Shown here: positions 1 to 6,466 of the stretch, piece after piece
Layout of the letters: each line of letters begins with the position of its first letter
Position numbering within the stretch: the first letter of the stretch is position 1
Assembly: GCA_026770575.1 (NCBI GenBank)
Contig: MU658176.1
Coordinates: 1 to 10,485 of the forward strand
Source: Pelagophyceae sp. CCMP2097
Lineage: Eukaryota; Sar; Pelagophyceae
Length of the DNA stretch: 10,485 bases
Direction of reading: 5' to 3'
Notes under the pieces: model-generated
What the model was told of the DNA's origin: nothing
Seen by the model: only the letters and a program-made list of their open reading frames with translations
Database searches by the model: none
Made by a program: the position numbers and the translations under genes

Positions 1-828
1 GTCGTCGCCGCCATCACGGGACTCGGAAGTCTCGTCGAGAAGCAGGCGAGCGAGCTCCAGCTTCTGCGCGAGCAGATGTCGGCGCTGCGCATCGAGCTCT
101 CAGAGACGAGGCGCGCGCTCCTCGAGAGCCAGGACGCGCTCCTCGCGAGCCAGGCCGCGCAGCACGTCGCGCCGCCGCCGCTGGCGCAGACGGCGCAGAC
201 GGCGGCGCCGGCGTCTCTCCGGCCGCCCACGCCACAGCCGCCTGCGGCCGCCGCGGAGTCGACGCCGCGGCCGCCGCCGCTGCCCGCGGCCAGGGCCGGG
301 GCGGCGACGCCGGGGGTGGCCGCGGCCGCAGCTTCGCCGCAGACGTGGGGCACTATGTTCATGGCGCCGAATGGCACGGAGAACCCCACGTAATCGCTCG
401 CGGGCAAGGACGCGTGCGTTTTCTACCGCGAGTGCATGCAACGCGGGGGCTCTTTGCCGCCTTTGACCATGCAGGATGGCCGCCGCGGCCAACTTGTCCT
501 CGAATTCTTCAACGCCATGGCGTCGCCGGCCGAGCGAAAGCTGCTTTTGAGCCGCGAGAAGGCCGACCAAGGGCAGCAGCGGCGCGTGGCGGAGGCGCTC
601 AACGACCTCGTCGTGCAGCGGTTCGAGCTCGCGTTCTCGCAGAACGGAGGCACGGTGCCGGCGCCGCTGAGGAAAACCAAGGCGGGGAAGTACCAGAAGA
701 TGAAGGCGGGATCCATCGGGTCGCTATTGGCCGAGCTGAAGAACGCCAAGCCCGGCGCGACGTTGGTGCCGGACGCGACCGCGTTCGCAGAATTCAGCCG
801 CGAGCGCAGGTCGTCTCTCCGGGACTAG
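1..828 (+). pseudogene. 3' part of unknown coiled-coil/proline-rich protein gene, interrupted by in-frame TAA
   Basis: One reading frame is open from the left edge to the TAG at 826-828, except for a single TAA at 391-393. The N-terminal part (1 to about 165) predicts a leucine/glutamate-rich coiled coil. It is followed by an Ala/Pro-rich linker (about 165-345) and, after the stop, a globular-looking alpha-helical part (about 394-825) with residues such as CVFYREC, LVLEFFNAM and LNDLVVQRFELAF. Composition on both sides of the stop is protein-like in the same frame, so I read it as one gene broken by a nonsense change, or a sequencing error. No GT-AG pair of suitable phase removes the stop. 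The gene starts upstream of the window. I do not recognise the family. Alternatively, the ATG at 436 could start a separate 130-residue protein. Confidence 0.55.
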
Positions 829-858
829 ATATAATTCTAAATCCTAATGTAAAAATAG

Positions 859-907
859 CCCGGCGCCTCCGGCGCCGGCGGCATACCACCCCGGCGCCTC
901 CGGCGCC
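859..907. repeat. Two 18-bp direct repeats built from GGCGCC palindromes
   Basis: CCCGGCGCCTCCGGCGCC occurs at 859-876 and again exactly at 890-907, 31 bp apart start to start. Each copy holds two GGCGCC palindromes, and further GGCGCC and CTCCGGAG palindromes follow to about 950. This looks like simple GC-rich expansion in a gene-free spacer. Confidence 0.75.
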
Positions 908-968
908 TGCGGCGCCGCCGGCCTCCGGAGCTGGCGCTCCGTCTCCGGAGTTGGCAACTTTTCACGAT

Positions 969-1000
969 CGACGGTTGGCGACGGTTGGCTCGACGGTTGG
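969..1000. repeat. Triple 10-bp repeat CGACGGTTGG
   Basis: CGACGGTTGG occurs three times, at 969-978, 979-988 and 991-1000. The last two copies are separated by CT. It lies in the spacer downstream of SPC24. No function is evident; it is either a short tandem duplication or a cluster of binding sites. Confidence 0.7.
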
Positions 1001-1207
1001 TCCCACGCGGTCGGACAGGACGCCGCGGAGGACAGGAGCGTGTGAGTCCTGCCCGGGCCGGGGCCGTGCTTCGTCTCGTGACATACAAAACGGCCTCGTT
1101 ACAATCGTAACATAACATCTGCGCCCTTGCCGAGGAAGCGCGCCACACATTGCTGCGCCGCTCCCACGAGTCCGGCCGGGGCGCGCGCCCGCGCGGCGTT
1201 TGCGGCG

Positions 1208-2028
1208 TCACGCATCCGCGTCGGGCCGCTCGCCTTCGCCCTCGAGGAGGTCCCAGAGCCGGTCGGCGATCTCGTAGCTGTCCAGGGCCTCCGTCTGGAT
1301 CGAGAAGCGCCGCGCCGTCTGCGCCTCGTCGTACGCGATGGCTGCGCGGGCGCGCGCGGTGAGGCGCCCCGACGGAGAGGGCGGACCGAGGCGCGAGCGG
1401 CGGGCCGCGCACCTCCTCCAAGGACGTGCTCCGGCAGGTCGTGGTCCCAGTTGATGCGCGTAATGTTCCTACGCCGCGCGCAGTTCGAGGGCGCTGCCGC
1501 CCGCGGTCAATCGAGCGGGGACTCGCGCGAAGAGGGAGAGGGCGTGCGTGACGCGTGACTCCTCGTCGTCCTCGGCGCCATCCTCTTCGACGTCGGCGTC
1601 GGTGCCGCCTGACGCTCGTATTTCGCCCGAGGGGGCGCGCGGGCGGCGATCGGTCGCTCGGCCGCGCGGGCCCCCTTTGGTGCGGCGTTTCCCGGCGACG
1701 CACGGCGCAGCGCCGCGTCGGCCTTTGCCCTCCTACGCATGAGTTCTGCGCGCTCGGCCTGGAGCTCGGCGAGGTCGCTGACGGCGAGGGCGTAGGCGTC
1801 GTCGACGGTGTCCGCGGACCCGAACGTGGCCGTCGCGCGTGTCTCGTTGGCGTCGGCGGCGCGAGTGAGCTCGCGGATGATGGTGCGCGCGTCGCCGGCG
1901 TGCCGCTTCGCCTCGATTTGCAGCTTTTCGAGGGCAGACTCGATGGTCGACCGCTTCGCCGCGTGGTGGCGCAGCCGCTCCTGGGCCAGGGCGACCTTGG
2001 CCTGCAGACCGTCATCCAGCGCCGCCAT
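1208..2028 (-). CDS. SPC24: Kinetochore protein Spc24 (Ndc80 complex subunit), four exons
   Basis: Exons are 2028-1704, 1608-1560, 1468-1413 and 1341-1208. They join to 187 residues, close to the roughly 200 of animal Spc24. Introns of 95, 91 and 71 nt are all GT...YAG and their phases (1, 2, 1) agree. Residues 1 to about 107 form a charged coiled coil, followed by an acidic linker (DADVEEDGAEDDEE). The C-terminal globular domain starts ITRINWDHD and ends YEIADRLWDLLEGE. From family knowledge, animal Spc24 has the same layout: a coiled coil that pairs with Spc25, then a small domain with a (V/I)-(S/T)-(K/R)-I-x-W-D motif and a final aromatic-leucine helix. The protein would sit at the inner end of the Ndc80 complex and link it to the centromere. 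The ATG at 2028 is the first in the frame; a TTG at 2052 is less likely. Identity rests on the motif match and size, without a database search. Confidence 0.82.
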
Positions 2029-2685
2029 GCGCCTCCGCGCTCGGGCACGCAAAAGCGCCCGCCCGAAGGACGCCCGAGGAACGGCGCGCCCGCGCAGCCG
2101 GGCCGCGTTCGACCTCGGCGCGGCGACGCGGCGGGGTTCTCCAAAGAAGACTTAGTTCAAAAGTTACTTTTCAAAGTCTTCAGTGTGTGAGACATGAGGG
2201 TTTTAATTTATATTCCGGAAAGCGACATTGGGTGCAGTGTGCATCTCCCATGCAGATCGGCGGCGCTCGCAGGGAGAGAGTGGTCAAGTGTCACGAGGAC
2301 GCAGACCGTTCTATCTCACTGGGCGATTTCGATGGGTATTGTGGGGTGTTCAGGTACACGCAGCGGTTCTCGCCGGCGGCTCATTTCCAAAGCGAACAGG
2401 GATTTTCTCGTGCGCCGTCAACATATTGTGGGCGGAGCGCGATGGCTGGCTAAATCTTTCCAGCATATTGTGGGTGCGCGAGGGGCGTGGCCGAGTAGGG
2501 TAGTGGAGCAAAAAGTGGTCGACGGTGTTGGAGGCGTGGATGTCCGGCAGGGAGCTCGTCGACAGCGGTGCCGGGGTCTGGGGCTGTCGCGGTGCGGCAG
2601 CAGCGCGCAGCCAGCGGCGGTGGACAAGGGGGAGGCGCGAGGGGTCGTCGTGGGTGAGGTAGTAGTGTAAGTAATGTAATAAAAA
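2029..2685. other. Intergenic region with no convincing gene
   Basis: This is the upstream region of SPC24 and should hold its promoter near 2029-2190. GC content drops around 2140-2230. Two near-identical 15-base words built on CATATTGTGGG lie at about 2421-2432 and 2464-2474. On the minus strand a frame is open from about 2685 to 2357, with a repeated Ser-Arg-x(1-2)-His-Asn-Met-Leu motif made by those words. It has no good ATG and no family I know. On the plus strand a 158-codon frame from an ATG at 2194 has an unnatural composition (runs of Gly, Val and Arg) and is probably chance. Confidence 0.45.
2146..2181. other. Two-level stem-loop upstream of SPC24
   Basis: An outer inverted repeat GAAGACTT (2146-2153) / AAGTCTTC (2174-2181) encloses an inner one, AAAAGT (2159-2164) / ACTTTT (2166-2171), around a single T. 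Short asymmetric bulges separate the two stems. It lies 118 bp upstream of the SPC24 start, where the sequence becomes AT-rich. It may be a regulatory palindrome or the end of a small element; neither is proven. Confidence 0.6.
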
Positions 2686-2988
2686 TCACAGGATGTCCAG
2701 TCCCGGAGGACCTTCTTCTTCTATTATGCACTCCACTGAGGCTGGACCTTCTCCTGGCCTAGTCAGATCAGCCAACTTAGCACGAATTTGATAGGTTTTA
2801 AAATAAGAAACGATAAATGAAAGTATCGACGAAATGGGGAGTGTAACATGAATGTGCACAACCGGCCGAGGCGCTCGGCCTTGTCGTCACGCAGCTCAAA
2901 CCAGCCGAAACGGTCCTCACACACCTTAGCGGCAAACAACGCCCCTTCACCGTCGCCGCACCAGACAAACGGAAAGATAGATACGCGC
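2686..2988 (-). CDS. Possible 3' exons of an unrecognised gene
   Basis: Two minus-strand stretches look coding. About 2988-2848 reads a charged, aromatic-rich sequence including CEDRFGWFELRDDKAERLG. 2758-2686 reads PGEGPASVECIIEEEG and ends DIL-stop. A GT at 2847-2846 and an AG at 2760-2759 define an 89-nt intron, with matching phase 2, that joins them as TFM-PGEG. The intron is AT-rich, and its size and CTAG acceptor resemble other introns here. The upstream limit at 2988 is an assumed acceptor (CGCGAG). No start codon or upstream exon is visible before the repetitive element at 3065, so the gene may be truncated by it or have its 5' exons elsewhere. I do not recognise the protein. Confidence 0.4.
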
Positions 2989-3064
2989 CTCGCGAGAGAT
3001 CGGCGTTTTGTGTGGCGAGTTCTGCCGAAATGTTTCGCGGAAATCCTAGAATCCTGTGAACTCT

Positions 3065-3111
3065 GGAGGTAACTCGCCGAAGTGTCGCGACACGCTGCGA
3101 CAGTCGCCGAC
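3065..3111 (+). repeat. Left terminal inverted repeat of the foldback-like element
   Basis: This 47-bp arm pairs with 3816-3862, with mismatches at 3071 (A versus G on the other arm) and 3082 (G versus T). Its middle, GTGTCGCGACAC, is itself a perfect palindrome, so each arm could also fold alone. Confidence 0.85.
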
Positions 3112-3144
3112 TGTCGGCGACTGTCGGCGACTGTTGGTGACTGT

Positions 3145-3351
3145 CTGCGACACTCTGCGACACTCTGCGACACTCTGCGACACTCTGCGGCACCGGTGCG
3201 ACACTCTGCGACACCGGTGCGACACTCTGCGGCACCGGTGCGACACTCTGCGGCACCGGTGCGACACTCTGCGACACCGGTGCGACACTCTGCGACACCG
3301 GTGCGACACTCTGCGATACCGGTGCGACACTCTGCGACACTCTGCGACACT
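3145..3351 (+). repeat. Left tandem array: 10-bp and 21-bp units
   Basis: The array is four 10-bp units CTGCGACACT (3145-3184), then seven 21-bp units CTGCGRCACCGGTGCGACACT (3185-3331; the last has TACCGG), then two more 10-bp units (3332-3351). The 21-mer is two modified decamers fused around the palindrome CACCGGTG. Because 21 is divisible by 3, all frames stay open with a 7-residue period, which produces long but meaningless open frames on both strands. Confidence 0.92.
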
Positions 3352-3677
3352 CGGCCATATATTTAAAATAAATGCAATTTCGTCCGTTAATTTCCGGATA
3401 TGATGGGTAAAAACGTCACATAAAAGACAAATTTGATAAACACGGAGTAAAATTCCCTTTTTCTGTAAACACGTCGCGAAAGTTCAAAAACACGAACTCG
3501 AAAGTCGCCGGGAGACTGTGGAGATAACACGATTGCCCGTCGATCGCCGCCGCAGCAGTCGCCAGGCCTCCGCAGCCGGCAACGTACGAAGTTCTTTAGA
3601 ACAGTTGCCATTGCGCTATTTTAGAATTCTACGTCGCCGCGCCTCGCGTGGATTTTTAAAGAATCCGATTCCAAAAG
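3352..3677. other. Core of the foldback-like element
   Basis: This region is AT-richer than anything else in the window, especially 3355-3480, and carries no repeat array. A minus-strand frame of 74 codons (3611-3387) is open but resembles no family I know. A small palindrome, GTTCTTTAGAAC, lies at 3591-3602. I see no transposase motif. The abrupt base-composition change suggests foreign or non-coding sequence. Confidence 0.45.
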
Positions 3678-3768
3678 GCGGCACCGGTGCGACACTCTGC
3701 GACGCTCTGTGGCACCGGTGCGACACTCTGCGGCACCGGTGCGACACTCTGTGACACTCTGCGACACT
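3678..3768 (+). repeat. Right tandem array of the same units
   Basis: Three copies of the CACCGGTG-centred unit (palindromes at 3682, 3713 and 3734) are mixed with decamers CTGCGACGCT, CTGTGACACT and CTGCGACACT. The units run in the same direction as the left array, although the element's ends are inverted. From about 3769 the sequence passes into GACAGTCGCC/GACTGTCGGC-type units that lead into the right terminal repeat. Confidence 0.88.
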
Positions 3769-3815
3769 CTGCGACAGTCGCCGACTGTCGCCGACAGTTG
3801 CCGACAGTGCCGACT

Positions 3816-3862
3816 GTCGGCGACTGTCGCAGCGTGTCGCGACAATTCGGCGAGTCACCTCC
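3816..3862 (-). repeat. Right terminal inverted repeat of the foldback-like element
   Basis: This is the reverse complement of 3065-3111 with two mismatches. It ends 96 bp before the ATG of the HPG-repeat gene, so the element forms part of that gene's likely promoter region. Confidence 0.85.
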
Positions 3863-3958
3863 TTCCGTGTGTGTGTAACGCCGCGCCACGCCACTACGCT
3901 ATCCACCCTGGAGCTCCACCCTGGGGCGCCGACCTGCATTGCGATTGCGGCGGCGGCG

Positions 3959-5365
3959 ATGATGGGCGGCTCGCAGAAGGCGCTGCTGCTGAGGTTGCTG
4001 CGGGAGCACCCCGGCGCGTCTCCCGAGGAGCTGGCGATGCTGGCCGCGCGCGAGATGGAGGCGCGGGGAGGCGCGCCACCGCCGAGCGACGCGCAAAAGG
4101 AGCTGCTCCTCCGGCTCATGCACGAGCACCCCGGCGCGACGCCCGAGCACCTCGCCCGCCTCGCCGCGCGGGAGATGCAGGCCTCGCAGGAGGCGCAGCC
4201 CCAGCGGCCGCCAACGGACGCGCCGGGCCTGCCGACCGCGGCCGAGCAGGAGGCCGTCCTGATGGAGCTCATGCGGGCGCACCCCGGCGCGAGCCCCGAG
4301 GAAATTGCGGCGCTGGCGTCGCGCGTGTTCATGGAGCGGCAGGGCGCGGCGCCGCACGAGTCAGAGCGGCGAAAGGAGCTGCTGCTCCGGCTCATGCACG
4401 AGCACCCGGGCGCATCGGCAGAAGAACTTGCCGCCATTGCCGCCGAGCACGCCGGCGCCGCGGGGCGGCCGGCGCCCGAGGCGAGGCGCGTGCACTTTGG
4501 CGCCGAGACGCGCGGCGGCGCTGCCGAGCGCGCGCCGGCGCAGCCGCCGGCGCAGGGCGGCGCGGGCCTCTCGGACCTGATCCAGGCGCACCCCGGCCGG
4601 AACGCCTCCGAGCTCGCGATGCTCGCGGCGCAGCGGTGCGCCCCCGCTTCCCCCGGGGCCGGCCCGAGCGACGGACTAGGGTCGCGCAGAGCGCGCGCCA
4701 GGGCCTCGAGGATAAGGCCGGCGCGGCGCGACTCTCCATGCTCCTGCAGGCCGGCGCTGGCGCGCCACAGAGCCTCGCGGTCGGCGCGGTGCAGCGCGAG
4801 CTGGCCGCGGGCGCGCGGCCGGCCGCCGGCGTCGACGGCGCGCAGTCCGACGCCATGGCCGCGTTCGCCAAGATCAACGACGGGGAGTATCCAAACGGCG
4901 TCATTCAGGGCTCCCTGGGACGAGGGCGCTCGTGGGCTTGTGGGATGAACTCATGCGCTGGTTGATGTGCGGCGCAGGCGGGCGCCGGACATGGAGGAGA
5001 TGCGGCGGATGATGTTCAAAACTTTCGGCGACCAAGGACCCCCCGCCGGCCACGCGCCGGAGCGGCGCCCGCCCGCCGCCGCCGCCGCCACGCCCGCCGC
5101 CACGCCCGCTGCCGCCGCCGCCGAGGAGGAGGCGGCGTCGGAGGACTGCGCGGTGCGGCGGTCGATGCAACGGCTCCTGCGGCGACAGCCCCCAGAGCTC
5201 CTTGCCGTGATCCGGCACCCGGACCTCTGGCGCAAGTGGCTCGACAAGCTGCGGGCCAAGGGCTTCTTCGCAAGCGCGGAACCGGGTTCAGACGAGTTCG
5301 AGCGAAGAATGGTCCTCGCCGCCAAAAAGTTCGCCTCCGCCGCGCCCGTCCTCGAAGCGCGATGA
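3959..5365 (+). CDS. Unknown protein with five HPG-type helical repeats, three exons
   Basis: Exons are 3959-4635, 4680-4931 and 4978-5365, with GT-AG introns of 44 and 46 nt, both phase 2. They join to 438 residues. The first half has five copies of a roughly 25-residue unit, consensus LLLRLMHEHPGASPEELAML followed by AAREM, with the HPG at residues 17-19, 57-59, 108-110, 149-151 and 211-213. Copies 2 and 4 are almost identical in DNA. A degenerate sixth copy without HPG (LSMLLQAGAGAPQSL) begins exon 2. Each unit predicts two short helices around an HPGAS turn. An Ala/Pro linker then leads to a basic helical C-terminus with RHPDLWRKWLDKLRAKGFF. I see no signal peptide or membrane segment. 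ATGs at 3959 and 3962 are the first in the frame. The function is unknown; a helical-repeat binding protein is only a guess. Confidence 0.75.
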
Positions 5366-5391
5366 CGCTCTAAAAAGTGTATCTTACCGCG

Positions 5392-5426
5392 GAGCCCGCC
5401 GGTCCATGGGTAACTGTGGCGGGCTC
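5392..5426. terminator. Hairpin between convergent HPG-repeat and PIS genes
   Basis: GAGCCCGCC (5392-5400) and GGCGGGCTC (5418-5426) form a perfect 9-bp GC-rich stem with a 17-nt loop containing CCATGG. The right arm overlaps two bases of the PIS stop codon (5427-5425). The stem could form in the 3' ends of both convergent transcripts. A role in 3'-end formation is inference; eukaryotic termination usually does not need such a hairpin. Confidence 0.45.
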
Positions 5427-6263
5427 AGGGCTTCTTGGCGTCGCGATCGGCGAGCGCGAGCGCTGCGGAGCAGAACTGCGCGACGTTGACGACGTTCTTC
5501 ATGACGCAGGCCGGGAGGCAGCCCGCGGTGCCGAGCCAGAAGACCAACGGGTGCGGCCAAAAGTGGTGGACGTAGAGGGCGACGTACGTGAGCTCGGCGC
5601 CGACGCACATGTAGGCAAAGAGCGGGTACGACCCGTAGTACGCGCGGAGGACGAAGTTGCGCTTCTCCAGCGCTGCCGCTGACTTGTGGTGCGCACCATC
5701 GGTGCAAGTCGAGTACCTGCATCAGCGCGCCGTCGACCACCGCCGCGCCGCCTCCGACCGCCATACGGCCCCCGCAGAGACTCGCATGTGGAACCAGTGG
5801 CTCGAGAGGTCGAGGCCCTGCAGCAGCAGGAAGACGGCGAGGTAGCCCGGGTAGCTACGCACGGAGCGTCGGGTGCGGCCCCCTCGCGGCGTCGCAAAAG
5901 GCGGCGGGGCTCACAGCGCGCCGCAGATGGTCAAGAGGCCCTAGGTGGCATCTCCGAATCCCGCCCGCTGAGAGCGGTTTCGCACCGCGGTGGCCGCGCG
6001 GTCGGTGACCATGTCTAAAACGCCGCCAAACGTAGACGACTGGTTAAGCAGCCGCGCAAAGTATCCGTCGAAGAGGTCGCCCGCAAACGACGCGACGTAG
6101 CCTGCGCCGCCGCATCAGACGCGGAAAGGCCCAAGAAGCGCCGCGGGGACGCACAGCCCACGGCGAGCTTCCAGTTTGTGAGCGCATAATAGTACGTCAC
6201 GAAGAGCAAGGCCACGCGCGCGTAGCCGATCAAGTTCGGCACGTAGAGCAGGACGTGAACCAT
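5425..6263 (-). CDS. PIS1: CDP-diacylglycerol-inositol 3-phosphatidyltransferase (PI synthase), five exons
   Basis: It makes phosphatidylinositol from CDP-diacylglycerol and myo-inositol in the ER membrane. Exons are 6263-6155, 6101-5986, 5940-5915, 5854-5786 and 5716-5425, giving 203 residues, near the usual size of 210-225. The protein begins VLLYVPNLIGYARV, typical of the family. The CDP-alcohol phosphotransferase signature D-x2-D-G-x2-A-R-x8-G-x3-D-x3-D is complete: D45, D48-G49, A52-R53, G62, D66 and D70. Further family landmarks are LDLSSHW, the HMYST junction, and HHK followed by LRAYYGS. Several hydrophobic segments fit a multi-pass membrane protein. Introns are 53, 45, 60 and 69 nt. 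The third exon has only 26 nt, and the last intron must be GC-AG (AT|GCGAGT) to restore the conserved HMYST. All phases agree. It is divergent from the SPFH gene. Confidence 0.95.
5717..5785 (-). other. GC-AG intron in the PI synthase gene
   Basis: Exon 4 ends CAC-AT at 5786, and the intron begins GCGAGT and ends GATGCAG. A GT donor exists 4 nt further on (CGA|GTC), but its phase 0 does not match the phase-2 acceptor. The GC donor restores SHWFHMYST, a stretch that is conserved in plant and algal PI synthases from family knowledge. GC donors followed by RAGT are the accepted minor U2-type form. Confidence 0.75.
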
Positions 6264-6466
6264 GCCGCCGACCGTCCGCGGGGACCCGGAGGACCGACGC
6301 GACGAAGGAGTCCGACTCGGACTCGACTAGTCCGGAGTCCGCGGAGAATCGCCAAAAAGAGATTTGTTTGCGCCCCCTCAAACATTCTTCGTCGAATTCT
6401 CAGGCTCAGCGGCTCGTTTCCACTCTCACCACCCCCGACCGGACGGAGCGCTCGCTCGACGGGTCC
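6264..6466. promoter_or_regulatory. Shared 203-bp region between divergent PIS and SPFH genes
   Basis: The start codons of PIS (6263, minus) and the SPFH gene (6467, plus) face away from each other, so this segment must hold both promoters and 5' leaders. It has a duplicated GGAGTCCG (6307-6314 and 6334-6341) and the small palindromes TCCGACTCGGA and ACTAGT between them. I see no convincing TATA box. Co-regulation is possible but not shown. Confidence 0.6.

Larger units (their letters stand above)
829..1207. other. Gene-free stretch between convergent genes
   Basis: This stretch lies between the stop of the interrupted plus-strand gene (828) and the stop of minus-strand SPC24 (1208), so it should hold both 3' untranslated regions. 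It begins AT-rich (about 829-858) and turns into GC-rich short repeats. A small perfect hairpin lies at 1098-1111 (GTTAC, 4-nt loop, GTAAC). On the minus strand its second half reads TGTAAC, but I have no evidence that this serves as a polyadenylation signal. I see no convincing coding frame. Confidence 0.5.
3065..3862. mobile_element. Foldback-like element with inverted termini and internal tandem arrays
   Basis: The first 47 bp (3065-3111, starting GGAGGTAACTCGCCGAAG) match the reverse complement of the last 47 bp (3816-3862) with two mismatches, and weaker similarity extends inward to about 75 bp. Inside each end lies a tandem array of CTGCGACACT-type units. A less GC-rich core of about 330 bp sits between them. 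The size, long inverted ends and subterminal repeats are typical of non-autonomous foldback or MITE-like DNA transposons. I see no transposase and no clear target-site duplication (flanks CTCT before and TTCC after), so the true borders could lie slightly outside. It occupies most of the space between the possible minus-strand gene at 2686-2988 and the HPG-repeat gene at 3959. Confidence 0.7.

Noticed and set aside
390..408. Mini-intron removing the TAA at 391-393 (GTAATC...GCAAG)
   Set aside because: It would be 19 nt, too short, and its phases do not match, so it shifts the downstream frame.
100..1115. Long antisense and shifted open frames over the left-edge gene
   Set aside because: Their composition (Arg runs) is that of shadow frames, and the coiled-coil frame explains the region better.
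837..2144. 435-codon minus-strand open frame
   Set aside because: It is Arg/Pro-rich and overlaps SPC24 in the wrong frame; it is typical of the shadow frames of GC-rich coding DNA.
2484..2560. tRNA gene: TGGCCGAGTAGG at about 2488 resembles an A box
   Set aside because: No B box (GGTTCGANNCC) follows, and no acceptor stem or cloverleaf can be drawn.
2194..2670. 158-codon plus-strand open frame
   Set aside because: Its composition is not protein-like, and it has no recognisable domain or splice pattern.
3056..3072. Target-site duplication flanking the foldback-like element
   Set aside because: The 8-10 bp on either side (GTGAACTCT and TTCCGTGTG) do not match well enough to call.
2763..3350. 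Long repetitive open frames on both strands across the arrays
   Set aside because: A 21-bp period keeps every frame open; the 7-residue peptide repeats are a by-product. Only the non-repetitive part below 2988 looks coding.
3145..3351. CRISPR-like array
   Set aside because: The units are contiguous and near-identical, with no unique spacers, and the context is eukaryotic.
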